This document shows, piece after piece, positions 46,828 to 57,189 of a stretch of 64,000 bases of DNA. Origin of the DNA: Desarmillaria ectypa (taxonomy: Eukaryota > Basidiomycota > Agaricomycetes > Agaricales > Physalacriaceae); assembly GCA_030407005.1 (NCBI GenBank), contig JAUDYN010000009.1, positions 434,001 through 498,000 on the forward strand, given 5' to 3'. Both the position numbers and the translations under genes were made by a program. Under the pieces are notes generated by a model. The model searched no databases, was not told the DNA's origin, and saw only the letters and a list, made by a program, of their open reading frames with translations. Positions within the stretch are counted from its first letter, which is position 1; every line of letters starts with the position of its first letter.

Positions 46828-48249
46828 TTATGGACGGTGAGAATGCAGGAATTCCTGGACATGGTCCAACAAAGACAAATCGACTCGCCTAGACGAACCC
46901 AGAGGAGAAATTTCACACAGCCAAGGCAGCTGGTTTACATACTGCGGTAGAGACTCGTCGTCTCTATGTCCCCGCATATTCTGCAGTTCCCCAATTTCGA
47001 CAATGGCCAAGACACGTTTGAGAAAGACCCATTGTCGACGATGCCCAACCGCACTAATCACACCGACCAGACATCCATTCATAGAGGACACTCTCATAAA
47101 GAGTTTGCCAGTCGAAAAGAGGGCCGCCCGATAATGTGACAGGCTGAAAGGGGGAAAGTGTTTCGTGCGGGTCGGTATCACGCATAGGCGAACTGGAAGG
47201 CATGATGTTCCAATACAGGAAGTACCCACCTCATTCTCCGACCTTTCATCGCCGTCTAACGGAATACAACTCCGCTAAAGCGTTTGGAATTATCTCTCGG
47301 TGCTCGTCAAACATCATGAGTATCCGTTTCGAGATCCCCAACGACAGTGGAGGTGAGCAGGGAGTGTAACATATCCAGGACGGATGAGGATGCTGGTGCG
47401 TTCGATGATGGCGAGGGGAGGTTTCGACGATTTGCTCTCGATCTGAGGCGCCGAACTGCACTATCTAGGGGATAAGCGACGGCACGGTTCCAAGGTGGAC
47501 GAAATCGACAGCAAGAACGGTTTTAGTGTGACCATATTCCCAGAATGCCCGTAAGTTGCGAAGAATGTGCTTCCTCATCTTGTCGATAGTGGTAAACGTA
47601 AGGGTGACAGTTGTTGAAGGAGGTGATTCAGAAGGTCAAAAATTTATCGCAATCCTCATGCATTCCCTGTGCTGAATCCGAAGAGAAGGGATTAGGAGCA
47701 TGGAGCGCTCATTGAGGGTGTCATACCAGAAGCGCTACGTTGGCGCGAAAGAAGAGGATAGTGAGGGCGAGCATCATGGCATTCAGAAAAAGATGGCCAA
47801 ATTCAATAAGAGACACTGTCAAAATAAGCAGTACACCTGGACCTGAAAGTTCAGATATCTCACAAAGTCAAGAGCACAACCAGTGTACATACGTGTCCAG
47901 CCCTCTCAGCATTGTTGGTACTCGCGATGCGGTATCAGCTTCAAGTTCGTCAACTCATCGCGACGCGTCTGTATCAGGCCAAGAGTCTCCAGGAAATAAT
48001 GCCCAAGTCTTGCGGTGCAGAATACGGTAAGCAAGAAGAACGACGCGATGACGATGGAAGCGGGTGAGAAGGTCAAGAAGGTGAGTCAGCGAGTATGTGT
48101 CACTGGCTATAGTGTTATTATTGGTTCGAGAGGAAGATACTGAATTGTGGCCCAAAGCAGCTGGGTTTGGCTTGGCGAGATGCGCTGCTTGCATGGATGT
48201 TTGTTCCGGAAGTCCAAAAGGAAGTGGAGTGAATCGCCTTCTAATTCCT
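46828..48249. other. no gene firmly recognised
   Basis: ORFs of 60-133 codons overlap on both strands. On the minus strand near 47,660-47,480 a frame with TVTLTFTTIDKMRKHILRNL looks protein-like, but I cannot assign it. Confidence 0.3.
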
Positions 48250-48919
48250 CCGCCCTATCTGTATACGAAGAGTGAAAACAGATATCTCCGTTCTACAGAA
48301 AATGATAATTGGCAGAACGTAGAAAATCTATGTGCTGGATTTTGCGTAAACCATGAAGAGCGAAACGACTGATCGTTTTTCTCGTGCTCCCAAGAAACGC
48401 CTTGTGCACGCTGCAGTTGACGTGTGCGATTGAGAGAAACTCCAAAGGAGGACCTTGAGCCAGGGCATAGGCGCCGACCACTGCGGACTGGTGGGATAGA
48501 ACAGGGATCAAGGACAAAGATGTGAGGTGTGGATATGCGCATATCCACGTGCGGAAGCTCAGTGCAGTGGTAAAAACGATGTAAGGGAAGTAACAGAGAG
48601 AAAGTTGGCCTGCCATTCATCATCGAGATGGCCCTTGATGCGTAGTGAGGTGATGTTAAGCAGGGAGGGCAGCTGTGGCACTGCTACGAGAAAATATCTT
48701 GAATGACTGTACCATACTCGGAATCGCTGGCGAGATGTCACAGAGGGAAAGAAGCTGATGAAAATCGGATTCTATCTCGAGGTGGATGGTTTAGAAGAGA
48801 TGGTACCGAGCTCGACTGTGGAAGGCTCTGGGAACAGATATAGAAGTGACCACTGCTTTGCGATCGTCGCTGAGCTCGTCGATTATATGCTCGATGATCT
48901 CTGTGGGGATTTCTGACAT
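48250..48919 (-). pseudogene. F-box protein relic F2
   Basis: ATG at 48,919 opens MSEIPTEIIEHIIDELSDDR, an intact F-box without the C-run seen in F1. The Gln codon CAA of F1's LFQTIHL is TAA here (48,793-48,791). Later frames (48,616-48,293 and others) keep the LRR-like part including VVGAYALAQGPPLEF, shared with VVGAYVLAQGPSLEF in F1. The C-terminal end of F1 has no match, so this copy is also truncated near 48,250. Confidence 0.65.
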
Positions 48920-49589
48920 ATTCGCTCGTATAAAATTCGTGGAAATTAGGAGATAGTCCTAGTCTGTAATGGATTCAATCCTTCAGGTACAACTGTAGTT
49001 GTCGTTAATAAGGTCGATATATGTTGACTGAAGTAAAAACGCAAGCCTACAGAATTACCATTGTAAAGGCAGCGGAATCGCTGACTCGTGGTTGTTTTGA
49101 CAGAGCACAGCGTCCTGGGATAACCGGGCCTCGGGTTGCCGTCATGGTCCTCTTTCCAACACCGTCACATGGATCCTCATCTCTCTCCGTCGTTCTCCAA
49201 CCTTTCCCCCTACTGAATTCTACTCAAAATGGGCTGAATTTAGTGCTACAAGACATGAGTATTTGAAGGGAAATGAAGCTGTATTGGACGTGCAACACTA
49301 GTCACTAGTACATGTCTTTATTTTCGCATTTTTGGCAATATTGCAGGCTGATAAGCTTTCTTGTGAAAGAGACCGTTTTCTCTCTTGTGAACGATAGAAA
49401 GGGCCTTAAGCTCGAATCATATACAAAAGAATATCATCCTAATGGGAACCCACATACAAGCCCTGGTCTCAACAGGGACTCCGAGTTGATTCAGGCACCT
49501 TGGTCCTGTCAGGTTCTGTCAATGGAAAGCTATGCGGTAGCCTGGTAACCAAACCCTCCAACAAGGGGCTGGTTCAGGTCTAGCTATGC

Positions 49590-49870
49590 CTGTCTTTTGT
49601 GACCGTGGAGGCAACACGAAGTATAGATTCAGCGTTCGTGCTGATTTTTCCTTCCTCTCTTTCCTTCTTTCTGACATGCTCGTGCATCATTAGCTCTCTA
49701 TCGCTTGCTTCATATCCTCCTAAGCCACGCTTTGGTTTTCTGTCATGCGCCTTAGGCGATACAGAGCATGTGGACCCAACTTTTTTTTTTTCAGATAATC
49801 ATGAGAATCAGTCTCTGGGTGCGTAGCTTTCACTTCTGTCGTGGTTAGGAGGTTGAAGCTCGTTTGGATT
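49590..49870 (-). CDS. ORF Y of the duplicated block, copy 2
   Basis: The minus frame keeps SDRELMM and EHVRKKEREEGKI, aligned without gaps to 23,530-23,660. An A-run precedes the conserved core and may have shifted the upstream frame. It is a possible decayed exon. Confidence 0.35.
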
Positions 49871-50069
49871 CAAAAACTTGCGGGCTGCATTTTATAACTT
49901 GAGACCCATTGTGCAGTACTTGACGCTAGCAAAACCGACGTCGTCTTTGGTGGTCATATATGCTTTCGATGGGCTGGAGCATATCAATAAAGGCAGCATC
50001 ACCTGATGACTGTACTTTGACCATACCCTAGGCATTCTCTCGCTCTCCGGAAGATGGGGCCAGGTGGTA

Positions 50070-50370
50070 GACTTCCTGTATAGAAGCAACAACGGAGGAT
50101 CCCTTACGCTTACAAATACTTCCAATGTACCCAACGAGGAGTGGTTTGGGCCTTATGTTGCTTAATTCCCGCAACATTTACCCCGCAGGGTGCGAAAATC
50201 TGCTACTTTCAGGCCTTGTTTGATTACTCCGTAAGCAACAACAACAACCCCCTCCCCCCTTACGTTTTACAAGGGTTCAAAATAGGCAACGCAACGGATA
50301 CCCCCCTTATGCCTTATGTTGCTTCCATAAAGAAAGCCACAGTATCTGCAGTGCTCGATGGTGTGGGCCA
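50070..50370. repeat. L2-specific insertion with 13-bp direct repeats
   Basis: L1 has no counterpart to this stretch. Inside it CCTTATGTTGCTT occurs at 50,151-50,163 and again at 50,312-50,324. An imperfect inverted pair (GCCTTGTTTGA near 50,213 and TCAAAATAGGC near 50,277) lies between them. It may be a small non-autonomous element, but the class is unclear. Confidence 0.4.
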
Positions 50371-50442
50371 GCCAGGCTGACCAGGACGTGAAGATGACTG
50401 TGAACCTCGCAACGACTTTGTCTGCAAGTAAGCATGATAATA

Positions 50443-51004
50443 TCAATTATACAGCAGTGAATTCATTTCAATTCGTTCTGCAGACAAAACGTCATGAAAA
50501 GTCGGCCGTACCCTGCCATAGCATTTGACAAGCCAGGCTTGTGCAATGTATCGATGTCTACATGGATGCTGCAGAGACCTACTCTTTTTTGATCCGGTAA
50601 TTCTTGACACTATGATGAAATTGGAGCCTGGATCCAGACTAGGAGGCTTTGTATACGCGCCGAACTCGGAGAGGCATCTGACGACACTAATCATCCCCAT
50701 TGCAAACTTTTCACGTTCTCGCTTTCTTACGACCTTATTCGCATCCGACGCTACCCATTGCCCTAGCTCCACATCGCTGCTTCCGTGATTACAGACCATT
50801 TCTTTGAACACTAATACTCGTTGGCACGCGGCTCCCATAGAATGCCAAAGTCTTTACCGGTACAATGTAGATGTTCCCGCAGCTACCATTTACCATACTC
50901 GTTCCACCATTGAAGTGCGGGTCTTGTGAATGTTTTGACGCGTTCTGCATAATCCCGGGGTGCGGCGAATCCGAAGAAAGCCTCGGCTCGTCTACATGAA
51001 TCAC
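50443..51004 (-). pseudogene. gene X of the duplicated block, copy 2
   Basis: Two frames, 51,004-50,789 and 50,838-50,443, hold the two conserved blocks of gene X (NGGTSMVNGS...NIYIVPVK, and VELGQ...KVVRKREREKFAMGM). An intron or frameshift near 50,830 would join them. The second frame is open for 131 codons, better preserved than in copy 1. I do not recognise the family. It is transcribed away from the Cys-rich gene C, 580 bases off, with a shared upstream region. Confidence 0.45.
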
Positions 51005-51529
51005 GATGGTGCAACGACTCGGAAATGAATCGCCCGGTCAAATCCCTCACCTTTGCCCATGTCGCACACAGCCTGGGTATCCAGGGGGTCCTCCATTGCT
51101 AGGTTGTACGTAAGTAAGCGGGTTGGCCTAGGGTCCACCCACGCCAAGATCTAAAAGAACCTGGCATCGCCCCTAAGGTATTTTCGGATTTTCTCCAATA
51201 GTCTCGCCTAGATACTTATGGCCCTCCTATACAACATTGTAAACTGGCACTGCCTTCTGCAGGACGAGACCCATCTATCCTACAAAAATTATCAGTGATC
51301 GTTTCGAAACAGTAGATATCAACAAGTAATCGGGTCAGACGAGTACAGACCTTTATCGATGTTCCAGATATATCTTGAGAAAACGTCATGTTTTTCAGCT
51401 GATCAGAGCTCGATTCTTGCCGCAGTCAGTCATTGCTGTTTTGGCAGCATCGCTGGGCTCAAGTCGAATGAAATGAAATTTGTATCATTTTTATGTGTAT
51501 GACCAGTGACTCGATTTCAAGACAAGAGA

Positions 51530-51536
51530 TATAAAA
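51530..51536 (+). promoter_or_regulatory. TATA box of Cys-rich copy C
   Basis: TATAAAA 50 bases before the start at 51,586. The equivalent in L1 (minus strand, near 22,270) is TATAAGA, now separated from its relic by the copia element. Confidence 0.45.
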
Positions 51537-51585
51537 GCTAAAAGCTCAGGTACGTGCTCATGTCTCATCTTATCCGCTCATTCCT

Positions 51586-51999
51586 ATGTGTATCATTGCT
51601 AGGTGCTCTTTTTGCTCGGGAAACATCTACGGAAGGGGCTGCCTATGCCCAGAGGTAGTGGACAACATTATGATACTCTGCTCGAGCTGCCAACGGCACC
51701 AAGGGCGGGTCCACTTATTACTCTCCGACCCCGTCATCGTCGAGACCTTGGGTAACCGCATCGGCCGGGAGTTTGCTCGAAAGTATGGTCAGAAGGCAGC
51801 CAGCCTGCACACTATGTTTTTGGGAGATGCCGATGAATCGTCCATGGGCATAGCCTTGGAGTTCATGGAGAATTGTCCAGCTCCACAGCACGAGATCCTC
51901 CGCAGTGGTTTAAGGCAAGTTTCCTGGATACCTCATCATTTGTCTATTCTCATCATACCCTGTATATAGCAGGCTGTCTTTTTGATTGCTCAGCTGTAA
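51586..51999 (+). CDS. small cysteine-rich protein, family copy C (best preserved)
   Basis: Starts MCIIARCSFC and has Cys at 2, 7, 10, 19, 21, 32 and 35 in the pattern C-x4-C-x2-C-x8-C-x-C-x10-C-x2-C. A basic CQRHQGR follows, then SDPVIVETLGNRIGREFARK and an acidic GDADESS stretch. Splicing a 51-nt GT-AG intron at 51,919-51,969 gives 120 residues ending IAQL; the unspliced frame gives 127. Seven ordered Cys suggest a zinc-binding knuckle, but I know no matching named domain. No signal peptide is seen. A good TATA box and a full-length frame make this the most likely active member. It diverges from gene X copy 2. Function unknown. Confidence 0.65.
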
Positions 52000-52392
52000 C
52001 ATCCATATGACAGGTAAGGGATTTCGTTTTATTGTACCATCAGTGCCTGACTATATAAAATGGCCCTTGTAGATCTCTTTGTTGGCGGCACAACAAACTT
52101 CGAGCATATCACTGTGCTCATACCACTCTATTACTATCCGTTTTTAAATCATATCAGCAATCTTAATTACTAACTCCCCGCTTCATTCTTCTGATTCTCC
52201 AATTATAGAATCCCACTTTGTACTTGATGTTATCATCCTCTTTTCCTGGTGATTCTGTTTTTTGCTATGCATCTCTACACATTTCATTCAGTTTACCATT
52301 GTCATCTTTTCAATTGGCTTATGAGATGTTGATTTTACTACAGCCACTTGCTGGCCATGCACTTTAGAATCACCAGGATGTGTGGTGCATAG

Positions 52393-52609
52393 TGTTGGAA
52401 TCCTGGGTGTTGCGCAGGGTAGACTCCAGGCTGGTAAAGCCAGATGTAAAGGAATTGTTATTCTATGGCTCCTACAGAGCTCATATTTATACTACTTCGC
52501 ACTAGAATCTAGAATGTACTATAACTTTCTACGACTCTCTTGCTTACTCATTGACTCTCGGCATGATGCCGGATTGCTCCTTCTAGAACTTTCCAGCAAA
52601 ATCCCAACA
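52393..52609 (+). repeat. solo LTR of a second retrotransposon family
   Basis: 217 bp starting TGTTGGAATCC and ending ATCCCAACA, flanked by CATAG at 52,388-52,392 and 52,610-52,614. The paralogous sequence near 17,400 (minus strand) reads straight through with a single copy of the target. It is not similar to the copia LTR at 17,690 beyond the termini. Confidence 0.8.
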
Positions 52610-52730
52610 CATAGGTTATCACATCCAATGTACTTCCAGCAGTGTTGTTCGCCCCTCATCATCCCTGTTGTCATCTCACCGAATCACCTCCTCAAATTAT
52701 ATTTTGAGCATAAGTACTGATTATGGTTGC

Positions 52731-52890
52731 TGAGTTCAGGCTAGTCGGTATTGTGATCTATATGTGTCAGTCAATAATAAATATGTTCTTCTGTCTTTTA
52801 TTGTTGTTTTTCCCATGTGTTCATATTCATTTACATGGCACTTACCAAAAGCAAAAGTGTGGCATGGTATTAATAAGACTACAATAGCAC
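52731..52890 (+). repeat. diverged copy of COX18 3' flank
   Basis: Aligned to 46,641-46,800 from GGCTAGTCGG to TGGTATT-ATAAGAC. CG in the source is often CA or TG here (for example TTCCGCCC to TTCTGTCT). No coding capacity. Confidence 0.7.
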
Positions 52891-52988
52891 AGTATATGAT
52901 AATAATAAAGATGGAGTGTGAAAAAAAGAGGGGAGTCATAATCTCTGGTAAACATATAATATCATAGTCTGTCCACAGATGAATCTTC

Positions 52989-53197
52989 TGTTGGGATAGC
53001 AATCCTGAGCAAGTACTAGAATGTACTTAAAGGATTGGCTTACTTAGCAGGATCAACTTTGGACTGTAAAAGTGGATATACATAGTATTTCATAGTAAGT
53101 TCTAGAAGTAGTGCAACATGTATTTAAGTAGGACACCTCTTGCTTGAGAGACAGTATTTACCATCCTTCTTATGTTCTCCTTGCTCTCATTACAACA
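52989..53197 (+). repeat. solo copia LTR, CpG-free
   Basis: 209 bp and the same family as the LTRs at 17,690 and 22,042. All eight CpG sites of the intact 3' LTR are TG, CA or TA. No matching 5-bp duplication flanks it (TCTTC left, ATCAC right). Confidence 0.9.
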
Positions 53198-53279
53198 ATC
53201 ACCACTTTTATGGAGACCATTTGAGTATCCTGCCTTGTCAGTTGACAGGTTCACACCTTTCTCTTCCTTTCAATGAAGA

Positions 53280-53488
53280 TGTTGTAATGAGAGTGAGGAG
53301 AATGTAGAAAGAATGGTAAATACTGCCTCTCAAGCAAGAGGTGTCCTACTTAAATACATGTTGCACTACTTCTAGAACTTACTATGAAATACTATGTATG
53401 TCCACTTTTACAGTCCAAAGTTGATCCTGTTGAGTAAGCCAATCCTTTGAGTACATTCTAGTACTTGCTTGGGATTACTATCCCAACA
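53280..53488 (-). repeat. second solo copia LTR, inverted, CpG-free
   Basis: A 209-bp inverted copy only 82 bp from the previous LTR. Its CpG sites are also lost, but often to the other product (CA rather than TG), so it decayed independently. GAAGA precedes it and CTGTC follows. Confidence 0.9.
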
Positions 53489-53510
53489 CTGTCCTCTTTA
53501 TCTGGTACAT

Positions 53511-54686
53511 TCAATGATGAGATGTCCTTGAGTTCCTCCTGATGACACAGTTAGAAATTGGATCCAGATACAAGAAGAGCTGAACCTTCAGTTCTTCAGA
53601 AGCCTCATATATGTTTGTGCAGCTAGTTCTGACATCCATGAACTGGTCCTGGGCTTCATGAATGTTGAATGTGAGGAACATCATTCGATCCTGATTCTCC
53701 TGTAGGTCCTTCAAAAAGCCCATAAATGTCAAGAACCATTGTACCTGTCTGATTTTTTTCAAGAGAATTGCTCTGATTTCGCAAAATTGATCAAAATTAT
53801 CGAGCTTTCCATTCAACAGAGATGTGATGTTCATAGCTTCATCGACAGCCTTCTCAAGCTTGTCAAGAGTAGAATCAATAGAGCCTTGACTTTTTTCTAG
53901 CTGTTTTCACAAACTGCTGTCTCAAGACAACATTGGAAAATTCCAAATCGGGTCCAGAACATCCTCAAGATGGTCCATCTTGAAAAAAAGGGTAAGTCAG
54001 GTGAGAATCATCAGCAGAGATAGAGCACACACCTCTCTGAGAAAAGTGACCTTTGTTTTGTGCCCAGCCCGCTTTAATGCAATGAAGGCGCATTCTAACA
54101 GGCATGATAAGTTGGCCAAACTAGCAAATTGGTCTGAGATAGCAAGTCGGAGGGATAAGGGTAGGTGAGAATTGAACACAGTCTTGCGGGACAGGTCACT
54201 GAAGATCGCAAAGTTCTCACTGATCCCCTCCAGCATGGCGCCCTCAGAAAGACTCTGAATATGACCATTCAGATTAAGAATCTCCCAGGCTTCATGTTTG
54301 AGGCGTGCAGTCAAATTTGTTGTATGGAAGAACAACACTTTTGATTCTTCATTGGGAAGATAGGGCATTGCAAGGTCACAGTTGACGAGAAAGCACTTGA
54401 AGCCAACCATGGGAGGTATGACTGTGCTGAGCAGGCCGGTGAAACCTGCTGTCACACCGTCAATGCTGGCATCAATGCCTGAGCCAATTCTTGAACAAAT
54501 AGTGTCAATGCCAATACCAGTACCAGATATCAGGTCACTGATAGGCTTCAAGAGTTGGAAAATGAGGTTAGCCACATAGCAAAAGCAAGATTGTGGCGCT
54601 GACGATGAGCCAAATGTACACCCAGTTACAAGCGTTACTTGTGATAGGCACAGTAGGCTGTCGGAGAATGGTAGTCGCATGTTCAT
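53511..54686 (-). pseudogene. decayed helical/coiled-coil gene
   Basis: An open frame of 229 codons (54,686-53,997) contains LISGTGIGIDTICSRIGSG and helical stretches. After a likely intron starting at GTGTGT near 54,032, similarity to a coiled coil continues to 53,511 (LDKLEKAVDEAMN, then NGKLDNFDQF). Two single-base shifts near 53,930 and 53,900 break it. Upstream, another frame offers a membrane segment, WVYIWLIVSATILLLLCG. The layout resembles the next gene. CpG is scarce, as in the adjoining LTR nest. Confidence 0.5.
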
Positions 54687-55171
54687 GAACGAGAGGGGAA
54701 TTATGGTGATCGTTTATTTATTTTGAGGAAGGGCGAGCCATTTGGAGGTAGAAGCTGAACTGTCGCAATATATTCAAGAGGGCCAGAGCTGCCTCGTCGA
54801 ATTTTATTTTAATCTACTGAATAGCTTACTTCGGGAACTAGATCAGGCTGTCTAGCTACCTGAGAGTCGTCTCCATGGCCTTCACACTAGGCGTTTAGGG
54901 CTGTGCCAAACTGGTTGAGACTTGCCTTGTATTGTTGCTACTGGCTCACTCCCACACTGTACTCGCACGCTTGTTAAGAGAACGCCTTGTCGTAAGTCGG
55001 AGTGCAAAAGGCAAAGACAACCATAGATAAACAAGAAGGGACAGGTCCCGGTACAGCCTCAGAAAACAAAAGGGCTCAAGAAGGGTTACAACATGACACA
55101 CTACCGTGACAGATAAAGCGGCCAGATAAACGTTAGCAACGACAGCCAATTTTTGGTACTTCCTAACCACC

Positions 55172-56658
55172 ATGTCATCTCCAGGAAAATCAGCCAAACT
55201 AGAATTTCGGACTATTGGGCCTGTAGAGATGTCTTCTTTACTATCCATCTCCCCTCCGGGTCCACCGACAACCTCTTCGTCTACTTCTCCAGAGACGCCT
55301 TCGCTGCATATATGTGCTGCTGCCAAGATCTATGTGTACTTGGCTCAAAATATTAGACGTCTTTGCCTCTTCGCATTGCTAGGTGGCCTGTGTGCATTCG
55401 GCGTCATGTCTCAACTGTGTGCACCTTACTCTTCAACGTACTGTACATCCGTGGCAAGATGGCTTTCTTTTTCACCCTTGCACACCAGTCGAATTACACA
55501 TAGCAGCTGCATTCCTTGCGGAGACTGCTTGGACTCTGCTACTGCTGCACGGATTATTCGGTCGCACTTAATGCACGCGCATTACATGGTGAACCTGATC
55601 GAAGGAACCGGTCTGCCCCCCATGCATTTTTTCAACTCAACACCGTATGCTTGGACCATCTCAACCCTTGTACAAATACTTATCGTTGATATCTAGTGTC
55701 CGTCGGAACTTCGCAGATCGCGGGCTTTCATTCTACTTCAACGACGACCCCGAGCGACAACCATTAATAGAGGACTTACCGCAATTCTTTCACCTCCGAC
55801 GGCTCATACATGACCGGTACCATCCATACCTAATAAAGAAGTTCTATGCCCACTTTGGCACAAAACCTACGAGGCCAATCCATAGAGCAGTCAGTACCTC
55901 TTTGTTACGAGTATCTTGCTATTCAACTTCATACAGTTTAGGGCAACAATAAGGGGACTATCAGCAGCCATAGAACGTGAAAAGCAGCTCTCTAGAGCAG
56001 CCCAACAGCAGCGTGTCGTAGAGGTTGACGAAATCCTTCGAAAGGCGCTCAACCGCTTGTTCAAAGAACTTCAAAATATATCCAGACAGCTTGCAGCTGA
56101 TACGCAGCCTTTTTTTCAGTATATTTCCACTGTCCACACTCAGTCTCAGCATATCTCCTCTGAGCTGGAATCCGAGGTACCTCGTGTCGAGATGGCTTTC
56201 CACAAGATCCCGTGGTGGGATTCACATCCACTTTTCGGCCTCTTTGCGCATTGCATCTTAGGAATGAAGCGCCAGCGTAGGATATTCACCGAATACCACG
56301 AATTCTTATCAACAGACGCGTCGAATATCCGTTATTTTGTGGAACAAGTGGCTATCCTCCACGACCATCTAAAGACCCTGCAGCGATACTTTCTTTGGTA
56401 CTCAGACGGGCCCATTATCATCGTTGGTTTTTGTTCCTTCATTTGGGGTTATTGCTTAAACATTATTTATAGGACAATGTCGAGGATGCTCCAGTGCCAA
56501 CCCCTGCTGAGCTTTTAAAACTGGAGAATGAGCTTGTTGAACGAGTATATGCGGCTCATTGGGATACGCGTTACTCTCCCATGCCGCCTCGTCGATTAAC
56601 GGCAATATATCCGTCTTTACCCTTTAGCCCTGATCGTCCCTCCTCGCCATCTCAGTGA
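55172..56658 (+). CDS. single-pass membrane protein with coiled-coil region
   Basis: Exons 55,172-55,644, 55,697-55,889, 55,937-56,422 and 56,473-56,658 join in frame with introns of 52, 47 and 50 nt, giving 445 residues. The Ser/Pro-rich N-terminus is followed by a membrane segment at about 63-80 (LCLFALLGGLCAFGVMS). Then come several Cys (SSCIPCGDC), and a long helical part (SAAIEREKQLSRAAQQQ, ALNRLFKELQNIS). The C-terminus is Pro/Ser-rich. It resembles membrane-anchored coiled-coil proteins that are common and unnamed in Agaricomycetes. No function can be given. It is transcribed away from the decayed gene at 53,511-54,686. Confidence 0.7.
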
Positions 56659-57189
56659 AATGCTTTGCTTCTATCTTCATGTGTATCATCTTATCGTATC
56701 GTGCCTACCTTATTCCTTTCCTGTTCTTGATTTGCTCGTAGACTACCACTATATATATGTGATGATGCCTTGGCTGACCAGATCCGCTCTTCTGAACTAC
56801 GATCTTGTAGCTCTACACCTGTTGTTCGGCACTCTGATTTCGCATAACTGGCTAACTACTACTAGCGGAGGCTTCCTACCTCTGGAATACGATATACTCT
56901 GAATCTTCCCTTATGCGTGATTGTTGGCCCGAATGCCATACAAGGACGAGAGGTCAGATTTGAAAAATCATAGATGTCCTCATACTGTCCTATCCGCCAT
57001 TAATCTGACAACGATCCAGGAGTATGCCTTAGACAGTAGGATAGAGACTCCACTGAAAGCCATTACAAAATTGAGTCTACGAAACGAAATAATGAGAGAA
57101 GACATGACTATGTATAAGATTAACTCGCCATATAATAGAATGTCTAGCGTCTAGTGATGTTTGTATAGAGAGGTGTGGCCGCAAGCACG
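56659..57189. other. no recognisable gene
   Basis: Short ORFs only. It may hold the 3' end of the membrane gene's transcript and of the MFS relic. Confidence 0.35.

Larger units (their letters stand above)
48250..52690 (-). repeat. inverted duplication block L2
   Basis: The minus strand of this block carries, in order, Cys-rich copy C (divergent, on plus), gene X copy 2, ORF Y copy 2 and F-box F2. The same order and relative orientation are found at 17,350-17,689 plus 22,253-25,000. Relative to L1 it lacks the copia element, keeps the full Cys-rich gene, and carries a solo LTR at 52,393 and a ~290-bp insertion near 50,070-50,370. Confidence 0.8.

Noticed and set aside
53280..53488. A full second copia element between the inverted LTRs
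   Set aside because: Only 82 bases lie between them, with no gag-pol remnant.
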